Source: UBA2421 sp002343075 (GTDB taxonomy: Bacteria; Planctomycetota; Phycisphaerae; Tepidisphaerales; Tepidisphaeraceae). From it: a DNA stretch of 64,000 nucleotides. Where the stretch lies: the NCBI GenBank assembly GCA_937982565.1, contig CALJLN010000046.1:62001-126000 (forward strand), written 5' to 3'. The position numbers were made by a program, and so were the translations under genes. Shown piece after piece: positions 17,901 through 26,136 of this stretch. Position 1 is the stretch's first letter. Every line of letters begins with the position of its first letter. The notes under the pieces were generated by a model, which saw nothing but the letters and a program-made list of their open reading frames with translations, made no database searches and was not told the origin of the DNA.

Positions 17901-19538
17901 ACCGAAGATCGGCTGATTGGTCGTGTGATCACGAATCGACCTCGGCAACCCGGTGATCATCTCCCGGTATGATTGCAGCCGGTCACCCGTCAGTCGGGCA
18001 ATACCGCCGGTAAAGTCGGCAGCCCCTTCAAAGGCATAAATGCTATGCGTCACCCAGGCGATAAGGTTCCGAGCGGTGCTTGACGGATCAAACACGATGC
18101 CGGTCACGAAGCGATTGCCTCCGTGGGCATCGACCACGGAATCGATGATCTCAATCTCACCCAACCGCCCAGTGGCGACATCGATATCCCACCGGGCGAT
18201 TTCGCCGGTGAGGGTCGTCGCATAGAGCCTGCCGTCCGGCCCGAGTTGCACGCCGGAAAACACGCGGCCCTGCGCCGAAGGAAGCGCGATCTTTTCAAAA
18301 GCAATATTGGGATCGGCGACCGTGATGCCTGTGCCGGTCCGAAATGTGGAGGTAAACGGGGCAAAGCTTGTGCCAGTGACATCTTTCAGCGCCGCCGTCA
18401 CCACGAAGCGGTAGTCTGTGTTTGCAGCGAGCGGCTGATTGGGCTGCAGCACGACCGCATCGCCACCGCCGCTGGTGTTAAGGGTTGCATCGACGATGGC
18501 ACCATCGCTGACGCGTTCGAGTCGCACGCTGTCGGACGAAAAGCTGCCATCATCCACACCCGACCCGGTCGTCGGAAGAAACACATCTGCGGCCACAAAG
18601 ATGTCGCGCGAAACATTGGTCTGGCCCGCGCCGGGTCTCACTGCGAGGATGGCCGGCTGGGAAACCTGTGGGATATCATTCGTGACAGCAAACCGGCTAA
18701 AAGTCGCGGTGATTCCGCCGGAGTTGTTCTTGTGCGACGCGAGAATCCCGCCGCGACTTGTGCTGGTAAAGAACGCATTTTTGCTCGCGCCCGAGAGCGT
18801 CAACTCAGTTCCAAACTTCTTAACCGGGCCTTCGTTCACCTGGTAAAACGCCTGAACTTTCCCCGAAGAGGGATTCCCAACGAGGGATAGCTGGAGCGTG
18901 CTGACAGCACCGAGACTACCAATTGAAGCGAAGGAACCATTTCCCCCGATCGGAAAAGTAATCGTGCTTGCTGGCTTGGTTTCGGCGACAAACTGCAGCC
19001 CCGTACCCGCAGCACCGACACCCACCACAAGCTTGACGTAGTTATCCTGATCTGGCCCGAAGTAGACGCCCGCTTGTTCAAACCGCTCATTCAGATAGTC
19101 AAGCGGCCCGCGCAATGTGGTGGTTACCGCGAAAGTGGCGGCGCTGCCGTTGAATTGCGTGCCCAGAACATTGGTTTGCGTGTTGTCCTGTCCGTAGTTG
19201 CTACCGTTGGACGAAGAGCCTGTGGTTTTGATGGAGAGCGTCTTGGAAGACACCCTGAGATCGAGATTGCCCGGCCGGTACTCATCACCGTTCTTGTTCG
19301 GCTGAACGAAGCTAAAGCCGGTGCCCTGCCCGTCAGCATCAATAACGCCCTTGCGAGCTTTATCAAAATTGAGGATGTAAGGAACAGCCTGGACCGTGAC
19401 CAAATCGCCCGCGAGCAACCGGCGCGCCTCGAGCGCCTCGACGGCGGCTGCCATCGATCGGCTGGCTCGCTGCGGCCTTGCGTTGCGCTTGGTGGCGGAG
19501 GCGGATGCGCGAGTCGGGTTCACGTCATTTTCTCCCAT
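14913..19538 (-). CDS. Giant LEPR-XLL surface protein with beta-propeller and choice-of-anchor D-like domains
   Basis: 1541 residues. The N-terminus has a basic/Ala-rich stretch and then the planctomycete motif LEARRLLAG (residues 36-44), with no classical signal peptide. Next come a laminin-G-like segment (about 50-300), an Ig-like SbsA/Big_5 domain (PAILAVRPGAGQTNVSRDIFV, described here by its opening PAILAVRPG), a six-to-seven-bladed sugar-dehydrogenase-like beta-propeller (about 420-840: GVQLGPDGRLY, FGSDGKLYF, LLHSNGNLY, GSLYVVEFG), two ASH/choice-of-anchor D-type domains (TLTIRNTGSAPL; VRIRNTGDQNL) and a C-terminal fibronectin III domain. It is probably exported and cell-surface or matrix associated. 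Starts: GTG 19556, ATG 19538, or GTG 19523, the last having GGGAGA at good spacing. Confidence 0.85.
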   Translation of the reverse strand: MGENDVNPTRASASATKRNARPQRASRSMAAAVEALEARRLLAGDLVTVQAVPYILNFDKARKGVIDADGQGTGFSFVQPNKNGDEYRPGNLDLRVSSKTLSIKTTGSSSNGSNYGQDNTQTNVLGTQFNGSAATFAVTTTLRGPLDYLNERFEQAGVYFGPDQDNYVKLVVGVGAAGTGLQFVAETKPASTITFPIGGNGSFASIGSLGAVSTLQLSLVGNPSSGKVQAFYQVNEGPVKKFGTELTLSGASKNAFFTSTSRGGILASHKNNSGGITATFSRFAVTNDIPQVSQPAILAVRPGAGQTNVSRDIFVAADVFLPTTGSGVDDGSFSSDSVRLERVSDGAIVDATLNTSGGGDAVVLQPNQPLAANTDYRFVVTAALKDVTGTSFAPFTSTFRTGTGITVADPNIAFEKIALPSAQGRVFSGVQLGPDGRLYATTLTGEIARWDIDVATGRLGEIEIIDSVVDAHGGNRFVTGIVFDPSSTARNLIAWVTHSIYAFEGAADFTGGIARLTGDRLQSYREMITGLPRSIRDHTTNQPIFGSDGKLYFTQGAMSAMGAADPTWGNRAEHLLSAAVLKLDTAAVVARRENGRGPLNVNTQGSAGYDPFATGAPLQIHATGVRSVYDLLLHSNGNLYAPANGSAAGGNVPAGGGAPGLSRVNTTQSDYLFNIVSGRYYGHPNPTRGEFVLNGGNPTSGVDPAEVSQYPVGTQPARNYGGVAFDFGRNVSPNGIIEYQSNSFKSRLKGKILVTRYSGGDDIIALSLDSQGRVSGSQRGIVGLTHFVDPLDLVEDPRSGSLYVVEFGGEKITLVRPVTPGANLTPGSPRLLFNDIRGDGKSTTETLTIRNTGSAPLLLDTNAFTITGGAKARFSVVNRPSLPLTIPVEGSIDITVGFNATGSTSLDPKSATLEIRSNDPDQERFNIRLRGLATRGVGEANEPSLQRVLDLHEIPINVGDADPNSTFLNPPQQPNDEVTAQRFLKAGGGAVTIEPIAMFGVVSNPALRFGYYEPGTGGNATELFTVNGNDAQSVNVFAQGSTTFDPGTNTPFALYGLFPRFTNTDGSVRVVYQEDSLNSWESLAANRRKLRFYPMRNPDGTAVPNAFVFAFEEFTRDYDQQDFVGIIRNVKLAPSGPELGIENLDRAPFYNRLVFNRIENLDANVPNAVHDMATVRIRNTGDQNLSITSTGISGGWQIVSGGGAGTIAPGGFRDLTIRFTVTGGAAYEGNLTINSNDPDEPVRRVSLGGFWQSDSESDPRGRSQEPTLAEIFSVFGYATAATFGTQSIDTGGNIARVGDEVLSSFWVRADGSQPVRVRQLAAFHMQGSTATISYFQRNATSVVPIVTSAGVDGQSFLPRKNNQLSAPATGSFALATSTPFGFRVDNVWSEQSRNDLSRGGEGHYMRFYPVVDRNGQFVENTWLMAMDYDRILPDYQDNVYLIENMAPFGTPTPPDGLNGLRSGNRILLDWADNPERAVIGYNVFRSLSPTSGYQQRNSVLVSSSNYTESTGFAQGTRVYYRVSAVTSDGKESIPASVVVVV

Positions 19539-19702
19539 ACAACAATATCTTAGCACGGATATCTGGCTGACGCAGCCTGTTCGCGCAAGTCTTGCACTTC
19601 CCGGGACCGGATGCGATTACGATTGACGAAACTTGCGCATGCAATACGCTTGGGGGCTTGGCTGCCATGATGGCCGCCCAAACGGAAAAGGAACCGCCTG
19701 CC

Positions 19703-21526
19703 ATGCGCTGGAGCCAAACGCTTATACCAACTCAAAAGGAAACGCCTGCCGACGCCCAGATCATCAGCCATCAACTGATGATACGCGCCGGATTGATTCG
19801 ACAACTCACCGCGGGTGCATACGACTTTTTGCCGCTCGGCTGGCGCGCGCTTCATAAGGCCATGAAGATCGTCCGCGAAGAAATGGACGCCATCGGGGCA
19901 TCCGAGATACTTCTGCCCGCACTGCAGCCCATGGAACTGTGGCAGCGGTCGGGCCGGGACGTTGCCTACGGCGAAAACCTTGTGAAACTCAAGGACCGTC
20001 ACGGGCGCGCGCTCGTTCTCGGGCCAACTCATGAAGAGGTGATCACCGAGCTCGTGCAGGCGTATGTATCGAGCTACAAACAACTTCCGCTCAGCCTGTA
20101 TCAGATCCAAACCAAGTTTCGCGACGAGTTTCGCCCTCGGTTCGGGCTGCTTCGGGTTCGCGAGTTCCTGATGAAAGACGCCTACAGCTTCCATGCTGTT
20201 TCAGAATCTCTGGATAAAACGTACGACGACTTCTACAAAGCCTACGAACGCATCTTCACGCGGTGTGGGATTCCCTTTGTTGTGGTCGAGGCCGAAAGCG
20301 GCCCGATCGGGGGAAGCGCCAGCCACGAATTCATGGCCGCATGCACCGCGGGGGAAGATACGATCCTCACGAGCGACAAAGGTAACTACGCCGCCAACGT
20401 CGAAAAGTGCGAGACAGGCCCTCGTGCAGGCGATCTGTCTGGTGCCCCCGTCGGCGAGTTGCAGAAACTGCACACCCCCGGCCTGCCCGGTATCGACGAT
20501 GTCGCGAAGTTTCTCAAGACCAAGCCGAAGAACATGCTAAAAACCCTGGTATTCTCGGTCCGAAATGGCAATCCAGCGGCGCGCGGCGCGGAAGATGCGG
20601 CCGGCGGGCCACCTTCTGGGCCGCGGACCGAAAATCTGTCCAGCCCTGCTTACGTCGTGGCGGTGGTGCGCGGCGACCATGACGTGAACGAAGCAAAGCT
20701 TAAGCAGCACGCGAGCGCACACTTCAGGGTCGGCCATCTGGAACTGATCGACTCAGCGGAGGTACGGCAGAATTGGGCCATTGGGTTTGTCGGCCCCGAC
20801 GAAGCCGCTCGGCGGGCGGATACCGTCATGCTCATCGATCCCGATGCAGCACAAGGCGGGTTCTGGGTAACCGGTGCCAATGAGATTGATCATCATGTGA
20901 AGTATTTCAACTGGTTCCGCGATTGCGGCGACGCGCTGGCGAACCCCGCCAAGGTGGCCACCGCCGACATTCGTAATGCGGTAGACGGCGACCCCAGCCC
21001 AAGGAACGATGGGGGTGTGCTCAAGGCGAGCAAGGGGATTGAGATTGGCCATGTCTTCAAGCTTGGCACGAAATATTCAGTTGCGTTCGACGCCCACTAT
21101 CTCGATGACAAAGGGGAGTCGCACCCGTTCATCATGGGGTGCTACGGCATCGGCATCGGCAGAATTCTTATCGCGGCGGTGGAGAGCATGCACGACGAAA
21201 AGGGGATCGTCTGGCCAGCCGCAATCGCGCCATTTCAGTGTGTCATCACGCCGATCAAGTATGATGGCGAGGTGAAAGCCGCCGCCGACGCATTATACTC
21301 GCAACTTGTCGCCGCGGGTGTCGATTGCATCCTCGATGACCGTGACGCCCGGCCGGGCTTTAAGTTTGCTGATGCCGACCTCATTGGCTTTCCAGTACGC
21401 GTAACCATCGGCGACCGCGGACTGAAGGAGGGGAATGTGGAGATCAAGAAGCGCACCGCCACCGACCCGGAGATGGTGGCGATGGACGGGGTAGTACAGA
21501 GGGTTATGGCGTTGCTTCACACCTGA
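19703..21526 (+). CDS. proS: Prolyl-tRNA synthetase, bacterial type
   Basis: Charges tRNA-Pro. Class II motifs: motif 1 region ALHKAMKIVREEMDAIGASEILLP (cited by its ends), motif 2 FRDEFRPRFGLLRVREFLMKD (key FRDE...R.REF), motif 3 GCYGIGIGRI, plus THEEVIT and GGSASHEF. The large INS editing domain between motifs 2 and 3 is present (about residues 195-360) with an extra Gly/Ala/Pro-rich loop near residue 295. The start at 19703 (MRWSQTLIPTQKE) matches the family and has AAGGAA upstream; in-frame starts at 19592 and 19667 are less likely. 607 residues. Confidence 0.95.
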   Translation: MRWSQTLIPTQKETPADAQIISHQLMIRAGLIRQLTAGAYDFLPLGWRALHKAMKIVREEMDAIGASEILLPALQPMELWQRSGRDVAYGENLVKLKDRHGRALVLGPTHEEVITELVQAYVSSYKQLPLSLYQIQTKFRDEFRPRFGLLRVREFLMKDAYSFHAVSESLDKTYDDFYKAYERIFTRCGIPFVVVEAESGPIGGSASHEFMAACTAGEDTILTSDKGNYAANVEKCETGPRAGDLSGAPVGELQKLHTPGLPGIDDVAKFLKTKPKNMLKTLVFSVRNGNPAARGAEDAAGGPPSGPRTENLSSPAYVVAVVRGDHDVNEAKLKQHASAHFRVGHLELIDSAEVRQNWAIGFVGPDEAARRADTVMLIDPDAAQGGFWVTGANEIDHHVKYFNWFRDCGDALANPAKVATADIRNAVDGDPSPRNDGGVLKASKGIEIGHVFKLGTKYSVAFDAHYLDDKGESHPFIMGCYGIGIGRILIAAVESMHDEKGIVWPAAIAPFQCVITPIKYDGEVKAAADALYSQLVAAGVDCILDDRDARPGFKFADADLIGFPVRVTIGDRGLKEGNVEIKKRTATDPEMVAMDGVVQRVMALLHT

Positions 21527-21568
21527 GATTTTGCAGTTAACCGTGCTATACTCCCACCGAGGTAACAA

Positions 21569-21835
21569 ATGACGGCGACGATCGACGATATAGCGAAGGA
21601 TGTCCGAGGATTCGTCTCTCGTGCTGCGGCGGGAGAGACGATTACGATTATCGATAACGGCCGGCCGCTCGCAAAGCTCGTCTCGGGGATTGCAGCCAAC
21701 ACACAGCTGGACGACGCTATTGCGCAGGGTCGCCTGATAGCACCGATCGGACCCAAACGAGACATTAGTGAGATTCCACTTGCTCAAGTCGGTGGCAAGC
21801 CTGCATCAGAAATGATCATCGAGGATCGGCGATGA
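21569..21835 (+). CDS. Phd/YefM-type antitoxin
   Basis: 88 residues, beginning MTATIDDIAKDVRGFV and continuing ETITIIDNGRPLAKLV, the pattern of prevent-host-death family antitoxins in which an N-terminal dimer binds DNA and a C-terminal tail wraps the toxin. A GAGG sits before the ATG. A good -10 (TATACT, 21547-21552) lies 17 bases upstream of the ATG with a weak -35 (CTGAGA, 21523-21528) directly after proS, so the pair has its own, probably autoregulated promoter. Its TGA overlaps the toxin ATG (ATGA at 21832). Confidence 0.85.
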   Translation: MTATIDDIAKDVRGFVSRAAAGETITIIDNGRPLAKLVSGIAANTQLDDAIAQGRLIAPIGPKRDISEIPLAQVGGKPASEMIIEDRR

Positions 21836-22261
21836 TTGTCTCATTTGATACGTCAATGTTGATCAAGGTTTACCTTGAGGAGACCGGCTCCACCGATGCG
21901 AGGCAACTATGGACAGCATCAAATCCGCCGACCGGATCGGTGCTGCTGTTACCCGAGATGCTGGCCACATTCTCGCGGAAGCTCCGAGAGGGAGCAGATC
22001 CGGCGAAGATCAGCAGCGCCCGCACGGCGTTCGAGACGGATTGGCGGGCGTTTGCATCAGTTCCGCTCGACACCAACCTGTATCCGATCTGCCGCCGCCT
22101 GCTCGACGTACACCCGCTTCGTGGGGCCGACGCAGTTACACCTCGCTTCCGCGGTGGTGGTGATGGATGCGGCGAGGGAACGAGTTGTGTTCGCCTGTGC
22201 CGATGCTCGACTCCTTGCAGCGGCTGCGAAAGAAGGATTGTTGGTTGAGGCGGTTCGATGA
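21832..22261 (+). pseudogene. vapC: VapC-like PIN-domain toxin, frameshifted
   Basis: PIN-fold RNase toxin partner of the preceding antitoxin. The first frame gives MIVSFDTSMLIKVYLEE (first acidic Asp at residue 6) through HPLRGADAV, then nonsense ending at 22248. Removing one T from the GTT at 22135-22137 restores HPLRGADAVHLASAVVV..., then FACADARLLAAAAKEGLL, the standard C-terminal PIN motifs, with a stop at 22259-22261 that overlaps the next gene's ATG by four bases. The restored protein would be about 142 residues. Either a natural inactivating insertion, a sequencing error or, less likely, programmed frameshifting. Confidence 0.85.
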
Positions 22262-22839
22262 ACGGCTTTCGCAACCTCATCCTCATCAAGCACGCCCGAC
22301 CCGCCATTGATCCGGCCAAGCCTCCCGAGCAATGGCCGCTCGGCGATGAAGGCCGCGCCGCCGCTGCTGCGATGGTTGATCGGCTTGCGGCATTCAAAAT
22401 CACGCAGATCTTCCACAGCGACGAAGTGAAGGCGATCGAAACCGCAGAGATCCTCGCCGCTCGTCTCGATGCGCCATTGTCGTTTCGCGCCGATGTCCAC
22501 GAGCACGACCGCAGTAACGTGCCGCACATGCGTTCCGGTGAGTTTATCTCGCATGTTGAGCTATTCTTTCGGAAACCCGACGAACTCGTGCTCGGTAAGG
22601 AAACCGCCACCGGTTGCCTGGCGCGCTATCAAGCGGCGATCGACGGCATCATCGCCGAGCAACACACTGGCGACGTTGCAGTCGTCACCCACGGCACTGC
22701 CCTTGCGCTCTATCTCGCACAACTCGGCACCGGCAAACCATTCGACATCTGGCGGCGGATGGGATTGCCTTCGTTTGCTGTCATTGACCTCCATTCAATG
22801 ACGTGCACGCAAATGGTCGACCGAATCAACCCCGAGTAG
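22258..22839 (+). CDS. Histidine phosphatase family protein
   Basis: 193 residues of the phosphoglycerate-mutase-like superfamily. The phospho-acceptor His is His12 in IKHARP (usual RHG/RHA) and the second catalytic His is His145 in VVTHGTALAL; HSDEVKAIETAEI matches the conserved 'S...RA.TA' helix, with Lys in place of Arg. Candidate acid/base Glu82. Two of the usual basic phosphate-pocket arginines are replaced by lysine, so activity may differ from classical members. It overlaps the end of the restored toxin frame by four bases, so it is in the same transcript as the toxin-antitoxin pair. Confidence 0.82.
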   Translation: MNGFRNLILIKHARPAIDPAKPPEQWPLGDEGRAAAAAMVDRLAAFKITQIFHSDEVKAIETAEILAARLDAPLSFRADVHEHDRSNVPHMRSGEFISHVELFFRKPDELVLGKETATGCLARYQAAIDGIIAEQHTGDVAVVTHGTALALYLAQLGTGKPFDIWRRMGLPSFAVIDLHSMTCTQMVDRINPE

Positions 22840-22850
22840 CAGCAGATTTC

Positions 22851-24047
22851 TCATCCGCGGAAGTTCATCACCAGCTCCAGAAACACCCGCATTCCCGTAA
22901 GTAGTGCGGCGTCGGTGAAATCATACTTCTCATTGTGCAGCGACGGATAACTCGTCTGCCCGGCGGGAATGGTGCCAACCATGAAAAAGCAGCCGGGAAC
23001 CTGTTCGAGGTAGTACGCGAAATCCTCCCCGCCCATGACGGGCCTCGCTGCAGGAAGAAATCGTTCATTTCCCAGTGCGGCCTTTACCGTCTTCTCTACA
23101 TACGCTGCCATTTCTGGATTATTCACCGTCGACGGATAGCCGTGCTCCAGCATGAAGCTCAGTTCGCAATCATTGGCCGCTGCCACACCGGCGCAACGGC
23201 GCTGGACGGCGCTGCGGATGGCATCCCGGCTCTCCCGATTGAGCGTGCGCAGCGTGCCCTCGATGGTCACCCGGTCGGGAATGATGTTAGTCGCCGTCCC
23301 GCCGTGGATTCTTCCGACTGTCACCACCGCCGAATCGGTCGGGTCAACCTCCCGACTGACAAATCCCTGCAGGCACATGACCGCTTCGCAGGCAGTCACA
23401 ATCGGATCGCGACCGAGGTGAGGAAACGCGCCGTGACATCCCTTGCCTATGAATGTCGCAGTAAACGTGTCAGTAGACGCCAGAAGCGGGCCGGGGCGGG
23501 TGCTGACAATGCCCACCGGCAGGCCGGGCCAGCCGTGCAAGCCGAAGATGGCGGCGACCTTCGGGCCAAGCCCCGCGCCGGCACTGCCATCAAGCACACC
23601 CGCGCGGCAGAGCACCTCCGCCCCGCCGCCGCCTTCTTCGGCCGGTTGCCAGATCAGCTTCACGCAAACCGGCAGCGATGCCTCGTGTTTTTTTAGAATC
23701 GCCGCGACACCAGCAAGCGTTGCCGTGTGGCCATCGTGACCGCACGCATGCATTCGACCGGGAAACATGCTCGCGTAGTCGGCCCCGGTCTGCTCGGTGA
23801 TCGGCAGCGCGTCAATATCCGCCCGAAGCGCGATACATGGCTTCGACGGGTCGCCGATCCACGCAATGGTTGCGGTAGGCGCACCGCTGACTCCCGCGAC
23901 GTACGGAATCCCGAGCCGATCCAGTTCCGCGCGAATCATTGCCGCTGTCTCGCGTTCCTCAAACGCGAGTTCAGGTATTCTGTGCAGCCGATGTCGCAGA
24001 TCGACCACACTTCCGAACACCGTTTCGATCTCATTTGCAATCACCAT
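22851..24047 (-). CDS. M20 family metallopeptidase/amidohydrolase (hippurate hydrolase/IAA-amino-acid hydrolase type)
   Basis: Di-metal hydrolase of 398 residues acting on N-acyl amino acids or diaminopimelate derivatives. Family landmarks: LRHRLHRIPELAFEE near the N-terminus, GRMHACGHDGHTATL (metal ligands Cys/His), WQPAEEGGGGAEVL with the catalytic Glu pair, and GGEDFAYYLEQVPGCFF near the C-terminus. No signal peptide, so cytoplasmic. The divergent start is 60 bases from the alpha/beta hydrolase gene. Confidence 0.92.
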   Translation of the reverse strand: MVIANEIETVFGSVVDLRHRLHRIPELAFEERETAAMIRAELDRLGIPYVAGVSGAPTATIAWIGDPSKPCIALRADIDALPITEQTGADYASMFPGRMHACGHDGHTATLAGVAAILKKHEASLPVCVKLIWQPAEEGGGGAEVLCRAGVLDGSAGAGLGPKVAAIFGLHGWPGLPVGIVSTRPGPLLASTDTFTATFIGKGCHGAFPHLGRDPIVTACEAVMCLQGFVSREVDPTDSAVVTVGRIHGGTATNIIPDRVTIEGTLRTLNRESRDAIRSAVQRRCAGVAAANDCELSFMLEHGYPSTVNNPEMAAYVEKTVKAALGNERFLPAARPVMGGEDFAYYLEQVPGCFFMVGTIPAGQTSYPSLHNEKYDFTDAALLTGMRVFLELVMNFRG

Positions 24048-24106
24048 GCGATCAACCTCTGAAAGGTGTTTGACTTGTCGAGAGATTCTACCACGATTAC
24101 ACCTTG

Positions 24107-24856
24107 ATGATCAGGCTGGCAATTCTTTTTGTGCTCTGCGTCGTTTCGTGGTGTTGCTCTTTCGGATGCTCCGCGCCACAGCGCGCCGATGAGCAAGGCG
24201 TTGTGCTCTTCATACCAGGTGTTAGCGGAGACGGCGCGTGGTACAACGACCTCAAGCAAGGCCTGCGCGACGGTGGGATGACGCTTCCGATCGAGTCAGT
24301 TAGCTGGGGCATGCCACCTCCTTTGTTCGCCTTCAATTTCAGCAACCCCGGCGTTCACGATGAGGCCGAGCGTAAACTCGCAACGCGCATCGCCGCCATT
24401 CGTAAGCAGTTTCCCGGCACCCCATTGCACATTCTCACCCACAGCGCCGGCGGCGGTGTGGCGTTGGGTGCGATGAAACGCCTGCCGGCTGATATCTCGA
24501 TCGATCGGGCCGTGCTTCTTCATCCGTCGGTTTCTCCCGAATATGGCCTCGGCCCGGCACTCGCCCACGTCGGCTTTCAGTGCACCGCATTCTGCAGCGA
24601 TCGCGACACGACCTTTCTTAAATGGCGCACAAGCACTTTTGGCACATACGACGGCATCAAAACGCCCGCGGCCGGCCACCTCGGCTTCGTTGTTGACGGC
24701 CTCAGTTTCAGCGAAGCGGAGAAGTTTCGACAGATAGCGTACGACCCTTCGTTTGAAAGACTCGGCAACACGGGTGGCCATTTCGGCCCCACCGCGCGCC
24801 GCTTCGCTGCCGAGGTGATCGCGCCGCTCCTGGAGAGTCGCGCGAGCAAACCCTGA
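24107..24856 (+). CDS. Alpha/beta-hydrolase fold lipoprotein
   Basis: 249 residues from the ATG at 24107 (a TTG lies one codon earlier). An N-terminal hydrophobic segment ends in CSFGC, a plausible lipobox, so it is probably a membrane-anchored lipoprotein. The fold is suggested by the oxyanion strand VVLFIPGVSGDGAWY, the nucleophile elbow ILTHSAGGGVALG (Ser in H-S-A-G-G), and the final GNTGGHFGPT with the catalytic His candidate. The substrate is unknown; the elbow is lipase/esterase-like. Confidence 0.72.
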   Translation: MIRLAILFVLCVVSWCCSFGCSAPQRADEQGVVLFIPGVSGDGAWYNDLKQGLRDGGMTLPIESVSWGMPPPLFAFNFSNPGVHDEAERKLATRIAAIRKQFPGTPLHILTHSAGGGVALGAMKRLPADISIDRAVLLHPSVSPEYGLGPALAHVGFQCTAFCSDRDTTFLKWRTSTFGTYDGIKTPAAGHLGFVVDGLSFSEAEKFRQIAYDPSFERLGNTGGHFGPTARRFAAEVIAPLLESRASKP

Positions 24857-24929
24857 ACGCCCAAGACGGCTGAGAGCTTCACACCAGCCCAACCCACGCT
24901 CCAGCACCCCCGCCGCAAGAACTCGCGCG

Positions 24930-24982
24930 TTTCCGGGCAAGCAGGCACATTGCGCAGCGTCCTCCTCCATTCATCATTCATC
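24930..24982. repeat. Partial copy of the dispersed element
   Basis: TTTCCGGGCAA, GCAGGCA, GCGTCCTCC and CCATTCATCATTCATCA words match the outer part of the element at 59535-59716 (read on the minus strand), with about 10 bases missing in the middle. It lies head-to-tail just before the full copy. Confidence 0.7.
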
Positions 24983-24985
24983 ACC

Positions 24986-25157
24986 CAAGCGTTTCGCAGC
25001 CTGCAAGTGCCTATCTGACAGTCACTAATGACTCGGAAGTAAGTAGTAAAACGCATTTTCAAAAATCGGGCATTTCCGGGCATTTCAGGGCACGCCCCCG
25101 AAACCCGCAGTGTCCTCCCCCATTCATCATTAATCATTCATGATTCATCCTTTCCTT
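24986..25157 (+). repeat. Dispersed ~175-base intergenic element, copy A
   Basis: The first 110 bases (24986-25095) match the reverse complement of 59607-59716 with about four differences. The outer part (GTCCTCCCCCATTCATCATT... to TTCATCCTTTCCTT) also matches but with small indels. There is no coding capacity and no transposase. The Y-rich tail is built of ATTCATC-type words. Confidence 0.85.
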
Positions 25158-25323
25158 CCTATCCCTCGCGCTGCGCGCCATGTGTCAGTCGCGCGCAGCG
25201 CATTGTTATGGATCGCCCAAAGCAGATTGAATTCGCGAAAAGAAATTTTTGATTCGTCGATTACTCGCGCTGCAATGGCGCCACCCGCGGCGCGCAGCGC
25301 GGTGCTGCTACAACGATTGCGCG

Positions 25324-26127
25324 TCAGCGGAGGGTGGTGACGCGCAACCCGTCAAACGCCAGCCGAACACCCTCGGGCAGGCGCGGATCGACGGTCGCGT
25401 GCATGACTTGATGCGACATGTGCGTGAACCAGGTCTCCCTCGGGCGCAGTTCTTCGACGACAGCCAGAGCCTCGTCAATTGTCAGGTGCGTTGGGTGCTT
25501 TCGATCTTGCAATGCGTCGAGCACCAGCACATCCAGCCCCTGCATCAACTTCCGCGACTCCGGCGGGACGGCGCTGGCGTCGGTGCAGTAGGCTAGATTG
25601 CCCACCCGAAATCCAAGCACACTCCCTTCGCCGTGAATGAGGGGGATCGGTGTCCACCTCTGGCCGAAAATCTCAAATAGGCCGGTGATTAAGTGTGCGT
25701 TCAGGTGCGGCCGAAAGAGTTTCCACTCGGGTTTTGGCTCGCGAAATGCGTAGTCAAAACACTGTTGAATCATCCGCATGGTCAGCGGATCGGCAAACAC
25801 GTCGAGCGGGCCGCCGAGAATGGCGTTAAACCGGCGGGCATCGTCGAGGCCCATGATGTGGTCGGCGTGCGCATGCGTGAAGACGATGGCATCGATCCGA
25901 TCCACCCGATTGGCCACCGCCTGCAGACGCAGTTCCGGCGAAGTATCGATCAGCACACTCTTGCCGCCATAGTGAATCACGACGCTGCAGCGGGTGCGTT
26001 TGTCGCGCGGGTCGTGGCTTTGGCAGACGTCGCAGTGGCAACCGATCATCGGCACGCCGGCGCTGGTGCCGGTGCCGAGGAAAAGCAGTTCGATTGGTGG
26101 GCTGTCCTGAACGGCACTGTCACTCAT
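25324..26127 (-). CDS. MBL-fold metallo-hydrolase, PhnP-like
   Basis: 267 residues of the metallo-beta-lactamase fold, closest in layout to PhnP-type phosphodiesterases: LLFLGTGTSAGVPMIGC with CHCDVC (structural zinc-binding cysteines), SVLIDTSPELRLQ, the metal motif THAHADHIMG, FRVGNLAYCTDAS and the final FTHMSHQVMH. PhnP itself acts on cyclic phosphate sugars, but no phn genes are nearby, so the substrate is open. It is followed 9 bases upstream on the same strand by the DUF4105 gene. Confidence 0.9.
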   Translation of the reverse strand: MSDSAVQDSPPIELLFLGTGTSAGVPMIGCHCDVCQSHDPRDKRTRCSVVIHYGGKSVLIDTSPELRLQAVANRVDRIDAIVFTHAHADHIMGLDDARRFNAILGGPLDVFADPLTMRMIQQCFDYAFREPKPEWKLFRPHLNAHLITGLFEIFGQRWTPIPLIHGEGSVLGFRVGNLAYCTDASAVPPESRKLMQGLDVLVLDALQDRKHPTHLTIDEALAVVEELRPRETWFTHMSHQVMHATVDPRLPEGVRLAFDGLRVTTLR

Positions 26128-26136
26128 CGTCCGCCG

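Larger units (their letters stand above)
24857..25323. other. Gene-free stretch carrying a dispersed repeat
   Basis: Between the alpha/beta hydrolase and the convergent MBL-fold gene. It holds a partial repeat copy (24930-24982) and a full copy (24986-25157); after that, 25158-25323 is GC-skewed, repeats 'cgcgctgcgcg' and 'gcgcgcagcgc' words, and shows no convincing reading frame. Confidence 0.7.

Noticed and set aside
25100..25157. ATTCATC/ATGAATG word repeats as a CRISPR-like array
   Set aside because: Words are 7 bases long and contiguous, part of the dispersed element tail.
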